54,047 nucleotides of DNA, taken from NCBI GenBank assembly GCA_017552475.1, contig JAFZPY010000029.1, positions 1-54,047 of the forward strand, written 5' to 3'. The DNA comes from Bacteroidales bacterium. Its GTDB lineage: Bacteria; Bacteroidota; Bacteroidia; Bacteroidales; UBA932. The notes under the pieces are model-generated. The model worked only from the letters and a program-made list of their open reading frames with translations. It did not search any database and was not told where the DNA came from. Shown here in pieces: positions 47,995-54,047 of this stretch (positions are counted from its first letter, which is position 1; each line of letters starts with the position of its first letter). Both the position numbers and the translations under genes were made by a program.

Positions 47995-48954
47995 TTATAC
48001 CTCCCAGGCGAGGGCTGACGCACCGAGGATGGCTGCGTCGGACTCTTTGAGCTGGGAGTAGACGAGTTTCACTTTGCCGCGCCACAGAGGGAGGACGTTG
48101 GCGTCCATGGCCTTCTGGATGGGCTCGGTGAGGAATGCTTTGGCACGTGCGAGACCGCCGAAGAGGACGATGGCTTCAGGAGCTGAGAACTCAATGAAGT
48201 CGGCGAATTTCTCGCCGAGAATGCGTCCGGTGAATTCGAAGATCTTGAGCGCGAGTTTGTCACCTTCCTTGGCTGCTTCGAAGACATCTTTTGAGGTGAT
48301 GTTGTCGAGGCTGCGCAGGAGAGACGGCTCGTCCGTGATGTCAAGCCATTCGCGTGCGGTGCGGGCAACGCCGGTAGCAGAGGCGTAGGTCTCGAGGCAG
48401 CCGGTCTTGCCGCAGTTGCATGGACGTCCGTTGTGGCGTACTGCGCAGGTGTGGCCGAGCTCGCCGGCGAAGCCGTCGTGGCCGTATACCACTTCGCCTC
48501 CGATGACGATGCCGCTTCCGACGCCGGTACCGAGAGTAATCATGATGAAGTTCTTCATGCCCCTGGCAGCGCCGTAGGTCATTTCACCCATGGCGGCTGC
48601 GTTGGCGTCGTTGGTGAGCTTCACGGGGATGCCGTTCATGGCCTTGTGAAGCATGTCGGCGAAGGCGATGGTGCCGTGGTTGCCCCATTTGAGGTTGACG
48701 GCGTTTTCAACTTCACCTGTGTAGTAATTACCGTTGGGAACACCCACGCCGATACCTCTGATGCGGCCTTCAGCGCCTGCGTCGGCGATGATTTTGTTGA
48801 GCGCGTCAGCGAGGGATGCGATGAAGGGTTCCACCTGGTCGGTATCGTCCGAGCGGATGACGGTCTGCGCGAGAACTGTGCCTCGCGCGTCGACAACTCC
48901 GCATTTGGAGGTCTGTCCGCCGACGTCGATACCTATTACGAGATCTTTTTCCAT
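47995..48954 (-). CDS. ROK family glucokinase-like sugar kinase
   Basis: A 319-residue ROK kinase with all usual parts: phosphate loop IGIDVGGQTSKCGV, sugar-site LTNDANAAAMGE, ITLGTGVGSG, and the zinc motif with His168 (GELGHT) and CNCGKTGC (Cys179, Cys181, Cys186). It phosphorylates a hexose, most likely glucose. It follows the sugar transporter gene by 21 nt, so uptake and phosphorylation are coupled. It contrasts with the ROK protein at 5150-6259, which lacks the zinc motif. Confidence 0.93.
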   Translation of the reverse strand: MEKDLVIGIDVGGQTSKCGVVDARGTVLAQTVIRSDDTDQVEPFIASLADALNKIIADAGAEGRIRGIGVGVPNGNYYTGEVENAVNLKWGNHGTIAFADMLHKAMNGIPVKLTNDANAAAMGEMTYGAARGMKNFIMITLGTGVGSGIVIGGEVVYGHDGFAGELGHTCAVRHNGRPCNCGKTGCLETYASATGVARTAREWLDITDEPSLLRSLDNITSKDVFEAAKEGDKLALKIFEFTGRILGEKFADFIEFSAPEAIVLFGGLARAKAFLTEPIQKAMDANVLPLWRGKVKLVYSQLKESDAAILGASALAWEV

Positions 48955-48975
48955 ATATATTCTTAAAAAGGTTGG

Positions 48976-50253
48976 TTATGCTTTCTTTACCCGTGATCCT
49001 ACGGCAGCGAAGAAGAGGATGAAGCCGAGGGATGCCACGAGGAGCCAGTAGCTGGGCATGTAGCCGATGATGTCAGCGAGCCAGCCCTGTACGAGAGGGA
49101 TGATACCGCCGCCGACAACCATTGCCATGAAGATGCCGGATGCCTTGTTGGTGGATGCGCCGAGTCCGTCGACTGCAAGGTCGAAGATGGTGCCCCACAT
49201 TACTGATGTGCAGAGACCGCAGCATACGAGGAGGATGGCTGAGAGAGGCACGTTGACCATCTCAAAGCCGTTGCCGGTGAATGCAGGCATGGAGCCGCGA
49301 ACTGAAGGGGAGATGAATATTGCGCAGAAGATGAGGGCGATGGCTACAGCTGATACGGTGGTGAGCTGTGTCCTGGCGCTGACCTTGCCGCTGATGAAGC
49401 TGGATACGAAACGTCCGATGAGCATGAGGAACCAATAGGTACCTGCTACGACGCCGGCGATACGCACGGCTACAGAAGGATCGAGGCCGGCTCCGTTGGT
49501 GGAGTCTGAAAGGTAGAAGTTGAGGGTGCCGGGGATACCGACTTCAACACCTACATAGAGGAAGATGGCGATGACGCCATATACGAAGTGCTTGAATTTC
49601 AAGGGGCTCTCTGCGTGAGCGCTGTCTGCTACGGCCTCGGGGTCCTGGATGGGGACGAAGAGGAGGATGATGAATGCGAGAGCGAATACGCCCATGGCGA
49701 TGAAGAGCACGGGGTTGACGTCAGAGATGACGCTCTGTGCGGTAAGGGTGCCAATCAGGGCGCCTACGAGCATCGGGGTGAGAGTACCCATGAATGAGTT
49801 GAAGGTACCACCGATCTGGATGTACTGGTTGGAACGTGCGCCGCCGAGGAGCTTGAGCATCGGGTTTACCACGGTGTTGAGCATGCAGACGGAGAAACCG
49901 GAGATGAATGCGCCGAGGAGGTAGATGGCGAAGTTGGCGGGGAAGTTTGCTACAACACCGGAGAGGAACTGCACGAACACTCCGCAGAAACCTACTGCAA
50001 TAGCGATGAGGGCTGTCTTCTTGTATCCGTATTTGGTGAGCATGTTTCCTGCGGGGATACCCATGATGGCGTATGCGAGAAAGTTCATCATGTTACCCAT
50101 CATGCCGAGCGCATTGGAGCCGGCGATGGCAGGCTGCATTTTCCAGATATTGCCGATAGGTGCGGCGAGATTGGTTACGAACGAGATCATACCGAAGAGG
50201 AAGATCATCGCGAGGACAGCTATGAAGTTGCTGTTGTTCTTAGTGTTTGACAT
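48976..50253 (-). CDS. MFS sugar:proton symporter, FucP/GluP (glucose/galactose) type
   Basis: A 425-residue, 12-helix major facilitator protein. It resembles the FucP/GluP branch (GMMGNMMNFLAYAIMGIPAGNMLTKYGYKKTALI near the start; CGLCTSVMWGTIFDLAVDGLG and MAMVVGGGIIPLVQGWLAD near the end). It probably imports glucose, galactose, fucose or a related sugar across the inner membrane. First gene of the transporter-ROK-TsaC operon; the kinase context favours glucose or a close relative. Confidence 0.9.
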   Translation of the reverse strand: MSNTKNNSNFIAVLAMIFLFGMISFVTNLAAPIGNIWKMQPAIAGSNALGMMGNMMNFLAYAIMGIPAGNMLTKYGYKKTALIAIAVGFCGVFVQFLSGVVANFPANFAIYLLGAFISGFSVCMLNTVVNPMLKLLGGARSNQYIQIGGTFNSFMGTLTPMLVGALIGTLTAQSVISDVNPVLFIAMGVFALAFIILLFVPIQDPEAVADSAHAESPLKFKHFVYGVIAIFLYVGVEVGIPGTLNFYLSDSTNGAGLDPSVAVRIAGVVAGTYWFLMLIGRFVSSFISGKVSARTQLTTVSAVAIALIFCAIFISPSVRGSMPAFTGNGFEMVNVPLSAILLVCCGLCTSVMWGTIFDLAVDGLGASTNKASGIFMAMVVGGGIIPLVQGWLADIIGYMPSYWLLVASLGFILFFAAVGSRVKKA

Positions 50254-50300
50254 TTTCGTGTTTATTTATAATGTTTGTTTTCATTTCGAGTTTAAGCGCC

Positions 50301-50308
50301 CAAATTTA
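50301..50308 (-). promoter_or_regulatory. -7 box of the MFS-ROK-tsaC operon
   Basis: TAAATTTG on the - strand, about 47 nt upstream of the transporter ATG and downstream of the terminator at 50343-50383. No clear -33 box at 19-20 nt. Confidence 0.55.
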
Positions 50309-50342
50309 CAAAAGATTTTCCAATAAACCCCCAATCCGGTGA

Positions 50343-50383
50343 CGAAAAAGAATTACCGGCTCCCTCCCCAAGGAACCGGTAAT
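50343..50383 (-). terminator. Intrinsic terminator upstream of the MFS operon
   Basis: On the - strand ATTACCGGTTCC and GGAGCCGGTAAT form a 12-bp stem (one G-U pair) with an 8-nt loop, followed by TCTTTTTC. Confidence 0.88.
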
Positions 50384-50428
50384 GTATATAAAACGAACTT
50401 AACAAATAGACACCTTTGGAGTGATGTC
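50343..50428 (-). ncRNA. Candidate short RNA or attenuator leader, about 85 nt
   Basis: Transcription from the perfect promoter at 50434-50464 would start near 50428 and meet a strong terminator ending at 50343. The ~85-nt product has no open frame of note. It is either an independent small RNA or a leader whose terminator limits readthrough into the transporter operon. The 5' end is estimated. Confidence 0.55.
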
Positions 50429-50433
50429 CGATG

Positions 50434-50464
50434 CAAAGATACGACATTTTATCATACGGCCAAA
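50434..50464 (-). promoter_or_regulatory. Promoter of the candidate short RNA
   Basis: TTTG (50461-50464), 19 nt, TATCTTTG (50434-50441) on the - strand, both perfect. It lies between the araC 3' end and the terminator. Confidence 0.82.
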
Positions 50465-50518
50465 AATATTTTACAGATTTTAAGTAAATAAAAATATTTA
50501 ATAATAAATCGAAAGCAA

Positions 50519-51445
50519 TTAGCCGTTCCTATATTCGCTCGGCGTCATGCCGGTGTGCGATTTGAAGAATTTGTAAAACACCGACTGATTGGGGAAATGC
50601 AGCCTGAAAACGATTTCCTTGATGGTGATGTCAGAGTATTTCAGCATGTTCTTGGCTTCGAGTATTACGAAACTGTCAATCCATTCAGGGGCTGAACGGC
50701 CGCTGGCCTGTTTGACCAGTTTGGAGAGATATTTCGGCGTCAGGCATAGTTTGTCGGCATAAAATGCCATATTGCGCTCTGACATATGATAATCCGTAAC
50801 GAGTGAGATGAAGCGGTCAAAGATCATTTTCAGACGCTGGTTGGCCGGCTCCGTCGGTGTGCCGCGGCTTATGTTGCTTGCCCAGATGTCGGCTGCGATA
50901 TAGGCTATGCTTGTGATCAGGGCTCCGATGACTTCCTTTTTGTTATGACTGTCGCTTGCCATGATCTTCTTTGAGAGGTCGTAGTAGTCCTTGGCGATGT
51001 CGAACTGCTCGTCCGTCAGGCGTATGCAGGGACTGTCGAAAAGACGGACGCTCTCCTGAAACAGGCGGTTGAAGTCGAAGTGGAGGCTGGTCATGAACTG
51101 GCGCGACATTGCTACGAAGATGAGCCTCGTGTGGGGATTCAGCTCCCCGCGTGATGTGTCGAACCTGATGATATTGCCGGGGACATTGATAAATAATGTG
51201 TTGGAAGTGACTGCATAGGAGCCCAGATTGATATCCACGGTGAACTCACCTTTCAGGCAGAATACGCAGAGATACCCGTCAAAACGGACCGGGTATTGGA
51301 GTATATGCATGAGTGTCTCGCCCTTGACTCCGTTGATTCCGTTGAATTCGGCAAGCAGGAAGTCGTTGCCGATTCCCTGGTCGTTGGGGATGGGCAGCAT
51401 TTTATGTACCTGACTGATGTCAATAGTAAGCAGTGTTTCGTCCAT
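50519..51445 (-). CDS. AraC family transcriptional regulator
   Basis: A 308-residue regulator with an N-terminal cupin-like sensing part (about 1-190) and a C-terminal AraC double helix-turn-helix (about 205-308): MAFYADKLCLTPKYLSKLVK, then SDITIKEIVFRLHFPNQSVF and the closing FFKSHTGMTPSEYR. The ATG at 51445 (MDETLLTID) is preferred to the longer open frame, whose extension covers the promoter. It is divergent from the TolC/HlyD efflux genes, so it is the obvious candidate for their regulator; the inducer is unknown. Confidence 0.93.
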   Translation of the reverse strand: MDETLLTIDISQVHKMLPIPNDQGIGNDFLLAEFNGINGVKGETLMHILQYPVRFDGYLCVFCLKGEFTVDINLGSYAVTSNTLFINVPGNIIRFDTSRGELNPHTRLIFVAMSRQFMTSLHFDFNRLFQESVRLFDSPCIRLTDEQFDIAKDYYDLSKKIMASDSHNKKEVIGALITSIAYIAADIWASNISRGTPTEPANQRLKMIFDRFISLVTDYHMSERNMAFYADKLCLTPKYLSKLVKQASGRSAPEWIDSFVILEAKNMLKYSDITIKEIVFRLHFPNQSVFYKFFKSHTGMTPSEYRNG

Positions 51446-51464
51446 AAGTCGAAGAAATTCTATG

Positions 51465-51472
51465 CAAATATA
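51465..51472 (-). promoter_or_regulatory. -7 box of the araC-family gene
   Basis: TATATTTG on the - strand, 19 nt before the ATG at 51445. No -33 box at normal spacing. Confidence 0.5.
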
Positions 51473-51569
51473 GATTTTGATTTGCAAAATTACTCATTTT
51501 TCGACCAAAATACAACAATCGCCCCCAATATACTATGTTTTAGGGATAATAATGGAATCACTTTTGCTG

Positions 51570-51577
51570 TATATTTG
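51570..51577 (+). promoter_or_regulatory. -7 box of the tolC-hlyD operon
   Basis: TATATTTG, followed by GCACC as at several promoters here, 26 nt before the TolC start. The -33 region is not a clear match, which would fit a promoter that needs an activator such as the divergent AraC protein. Confidence 0.6.
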
Positions 51578-51603
51578 CACCTGTGTGAATTAATGGACTA
51601 TAT

Positions 51604-53124
51604 ATGATAAAAACTTACCTTCCTGTATCTGTCATTGCGGCAGTCCTCTCATTACCACTCTTTGCCCAGCAGCAGCTCACCCTTGAGCAGTGCCGCGAAA
51701 TGGCCGTGACTTCCAGCCATGAGCTCTCGGAGGCCCGCACCAAAGTGGAAATCGCCGGATATGACCGGAAAATCGCCCGCGCCAACTACTTCCCCGAAAT
51801 CAGTGCGACCGGCGCCTACCTATATAATAACCGCAACATTTCCCTCATAGACGATCCTACCTCGTCGATCCTCCAAAACGGCGGCTCGCTTGTCCAGTCG
51901 CAGCTCGATGCGGCGGCGGCGGGTATTTTCTATATGATAGAGAGCAATCCGTCAATCGTCGCCGCCATGCAGAACATGCCGGAACTCATGCAGGCATATG
52001 CCCGGCTCAAAGGCATGAAGCTCGATGTCGCTACGCCTCTCACCGAAGCCGGTACCATGCTTGACGAAAAGCTCCACCTTGACATACATAATGTATATAT
52101 AGGTACCGTCACCCTCAAACAACCCGTTTTCGTCGGCGGTAAAATAGTCCTTTCCAACAAGATGGCCGGCTATGCCGAGGACCTTGCCAAGACCCAGTAC
52201 GAGCAGAAATACGGCGATATCCTCCTTGACGTCGACCAGGCCTACTGGCAGATAGTCAGCGTTTCCGCCAAGAAAAAGCTCGCCCAGTCCTACAGCGATC
52301 TCCTTCACCTCCTTGAAAAGGATGTTGATGCCGCTGTGCGTGAGGGTGTCGCTACCCGTTCCGACGAGCTCCAGATAAAAGTCAAAGCCAATGAGGCCGA
52401 CATGATGCTCTCCAAGGCGACCAACGGCCTCATCCTTGCCAAGATGCTGCTCTGCAAACAGATAGGCCTCCCGCTCGATAGTGACATCACCCTCGCTGAC
52501 GAGGATATCGACACCCTTGCCGAACCTGCGATGGAGGCTCCCAAGGACATGGAAACAATCTTTGCCGACCGCGCCGAGACCCGCAGCCTCGACCTGGCTA
52601 CGAAAATCTACGACACCAAAGCCGGCATCGCCCGTGCTGACATGCTTCCCAGCGTGGCCCTTCTGGCCAATTTCGCCGTCACCAACCCCAACAGCTTCCA
52701 CGGCTACTCCAATAGCTTCCGTGGCGGACTCTTCAGCGCCGGCGTCATGGTCAAAGTCCCCATCTTCCACGGCACCGAAGCTCTCCAGAAGACCCGCAAG
52801 GCCCGTGCGGAGGCAATGCTTTACCGCGATCAGCTTGCCAACGCCCGTGACCTCATAACTCTCCAGGTATCCCAATCCCGCCAGCACTATGACGAGGCGC
52901 TCCAGCACCTCCACATGTCCGAAAGCAATCTCGAACATGCCGAGGAGAACCTCCGTACCGCCACCGTCGGTTATGAAAACGGCGTCATCGAGACATCGAC
53001 CGTCCTTGGCGCCCAGACCGCGTGGCTCCAGGCCCATTCCGAATACATTGATGCTGCCGTAGGCCTCCGTATTGCGATCGCCACGCTCCAGAAGGCCGAG
53101 GGCTCATATCACTCAGAGAAATAA
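51604..53124 (+). CDS. TolC family outer-membrane efflux protein
   Basis: A 506-residue outer-membrane channel with a signal peptide (MIKTYLPVSVIAAVLSLPLFA) and the TolC repeat pattern: LTLEQCREMAVTSSHELSEARTKVEIAGYDRKIARANYFPEIS, and long helices (about 210-290 and 395-490). The pore-forming strands include the LYNNRNISLID region. It forms the outer part of a tripartite exporter with the HlyD protein 13 nt downstream. Substrate unknown. Confidence 0.93.
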   Translation: MIKTYLPVSVIAAVLSLPLFAQQQLTLEQCREMAVTSSHELSEARTKVEIAGYDRKIARANYFPEISATGAYLYNNRNISLIDDPTSSILQNGGSLVQSQLDAAAAGIFYMIESNPSIVAAMQNMPELMQAYARLKGMKLDVATPLTEAGTMLDEKLHLDIHNVYIGTVTLKQPVFVGGKIVLSNKMAGYAEDLAKTQYEQKYGDILLDVDQAYWQIVSVSAKKKLAQSYSDLLHLLEKDVDAAVREGVATRSDELQIKVKANEADMMLSKATNGLILAKMLLCKQIGLPLDSDITLADEDIDTLAEPAMEAPKDMETIFADRAETRSLDLATKIYDTKAGIARADMLPSVALLANFAVTNPNSFHGYSNSFRGGLFSAGVMVKVPIFHGTEALQKTRKARAEAMLYRDQLANARDLITLQVSQSRQHYDEALQHLHMSESNLEHAEENLRTATVGYENGVIETSTVLGAQTAWLQAHSEYIDAAVGLRIAIATLQKAEGSYHSEK

Positions 53125-53137
53125 AGAAATATATACC

Positions 53138-54047
53138 ATGAAAAAGAATTACAACCTCCTCATCGGCATCGCTGGCCTCATCGGCGTAATCCTCATCGTC
53201 GCCGTCATTGGCTACATCGTATCCAAACCGAGGCCCCTCGTCATCCAGGGCGAAGCCGAAGCTACCGAATACCGCGTATCCGGCAAGATCCCCGGCCGTA
53301 TAGTAGAATTCCTTGCGGAAGAAGGCTCAATCGTCACCAAAGGCGATACCCTCGTTCACATCGATTCTCCCGAAGTGCGCAGCGGTCTTGCCGAAGCCAA
53401 AGCAGCCCGTGCCGCCGCCCTTGCACAGCTCAACAAAGCCCGCAACGGAGCCCGCACCGAGCAGATCACCGGCGCCTATGAACTCTGGCAGCAAGCCATT
53501 GCCCAGCGCGACGTCCTCGAGAAATCATATCGCCGAATGACCAACCTCCATGACCAGAAAGTCATCTCCGACCAGAAATTCGACGAAATCGAGGCCCGTT
53601 ACAATGCCGCCGTCGCCCAGGAAAAAGCAGCCAAATCGCAATATGACATGGCTGTAGCCGGAGCCCGCGAGGAAGACAAGGCCGCCGCAGCCGCCCTTGT
53701 CGAGAGAGCTGACGCCGCCCTTATCAAAGTCAACTCCTACCTTGACGAGATCGCCCTCACAGCTCCCTCCAGCGGCGTTATCTCAGCAATCTATCCCAAA
53801 GTCGGCGAACTCGTCGGCCAGGGCGCTCCCATCATGACCATCCAGGACCTTGACAGTATGTGGTTCACCTTCAACATCCGCGAAGACCGCCTCCACTCCA
53901 TGAAAAACGGAGACAAGGTGACACTTTCCATCCCGGCCCTCGACTCCCGCGAAGTGACCGCCACGGTCTACTACATGGCCGCACGTGAGTCATACGCTAC
54001 ATGGAAAGCCACACGGGAAATCGGTGAGTTTGACTCCAGGACATTCG
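53138..54047 (+). CDS. HlyD family periplasmic adaptor (3' end outside window)
   Basis: 303 codons are visible before the window ends. There is one N-terminal membrane helix (about 7-28, LIGIAGLIGVILIVAVIGYI), a biotinyl-lipoyl half-motif (SGKIPGRIVEFLAEEGSIVTKGDTLVHIDSPE), a long coiled-coil hairpin (about 85-200), and the second lipoyl half (LTAPSSGVISAIYPKVGELVGQGAPIMTI). It links the TolC channel to an inner-membrane pump, which should lie just beyond the window; an ABC-2 or MFS/RND pump is possible. Confidence 0.92.
   Translation, partial: MKKNYNLLIGIAGLIGVILIVAVIGYIVSKPRPLVIQGEAEATEYRVSGKIPGRIVEFLAEEGSIVTKGDTLVHIDSPEVRSGLAEAKAARAAALAQLNKARNGARTEQITGAYELWQQAIAQRDVLEKSYRRMTNLHDQKVISDQKFDEIEARYNAAVAQEKAAKSQYDMAVAGAREEDKAAAAALVERADAALIKVNSYLDEIALTAPSSGVISAIYPKVGELVGQGAPIMTIQDLDSMWFTFNIREDRLHSMKNGDKVTLSIPALDSREVTATVYYMAARESYATWKATREIGEFDSRTF

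Noticed and set aside
51952-53037. 361-codon - strand open frame inside the TolC gene
   Set aside because: Gly/Val-rich antisense shadow of a clear TolC homologue with promoter and signal peptide.
1-54047. CRISPR arrays, insertion sequences, phage genes, rRNA
   Set aside because: No regularly spaced direct repeats, transposase motifs, terminal inverted repeats around genes, or rRNA stretches were seen.

Overview
The window reads as chromosome of a gut Bacteroidales bacterium, most likely a member of the Muribaculaceae or a close relative (inference). The grounds are a SusC/SusD pair, DUF1735/LamG surface lipoproteins, GH92 and GH130 enzymes, an S16 protein with a long Ala/Glu tail, weak Shine-Dalgarno sequences, and many promoters of the Bacteroidota form TTTG-N19/20-TAnnTTTG, several of which I could place to the base. 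No insertion sequence, phage, CRISPR array or rRNA was seen.

Layout. 1-3.8 kb (- strand): the end of a GlpT/UhpC-type transporter, a polyprenyl synthetase, and rsgA-rimM-rpsP with overlapping ends. 3.8-5.1 kb (+): tRNA-Leu(GAG), a terminator, then manA. 5.1-29.6 kb (-): a polysaccharide utilization locus in three transcription units. Unit A is GH3, GH2 beta-galactosidase, GH29 fucosidase and a DUF1573 lipoprotein, all joined by 4-nt ATGA overlaps. Unit B is SusC, SusD, GH18 endoglycosidase and two DUF1735-LamG lipoproteins, closed by a terminator. Unit C is a LacI regulator, GH130 phosphorylase, two GH92 alpha-mannosidases and a ROK kinase. 29.6-34.9 kb (-): YolD-like protein, Y-family polymerase, RNase R, RecO, RdgB. 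34.9-39.8 kb: S41 protease, metallo-beta-lactamase-fold hydrolase, dicarboxylate/amino-acid symporter, glycerate kinase. 39.8-43.6 kb: a candidate structured RNA, then an unusual M23-like/S41 fusion protein, a DUF3667 membrane protein and a small secreted protein. 43.7-46.8 kb (-): tRNA-Met(CAT), tRNA-Gln(CTG), rhomboid, MutL, small membrane protein. 46.9-50.5 kb: ispF (+), and an MFS transporter/ROK kinase/TsaC operon (-) preceded by a candidate short RNA. 50.5-54.0 kb: an AraC regulator divergent from a TolC/HlyD efflux operon that leaves the window.

How the genes fit together. The PUL is best read as a host N-glycan degradation locus. GH18 would cut between the core GlcNAc residues, SusCD would import the glycan, GH29 and GH2 would remove fucose and galactose, GH92 enzymes would remove alpha-mannose, and the cytosolic GH130 would phosphorolyse Man-beta-1,4-GlcNAc to mannose-1-phosphate and GlcNAc. 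The ROK kinase and manA would feed free mannose into glycolysis. Regulation appears to be by the locus-encoded LacI protein rather than a hybrid two-component system or ECF sigma factor. Three near-identical palindromes (core GCTAAAA-N1/3-TTTTA on the - strand) sit exactly at the susC promoter (two copies) and at the lacI start site (one copy).

Other notable points are an apparent frame break at the 5' end of rnr, two promoter-to-terminator units with no convincing protein, and the M23-like/S41 fusion with a C-terminal membrane anchor. All functions come from reading motifs by eye; no database search was possible.
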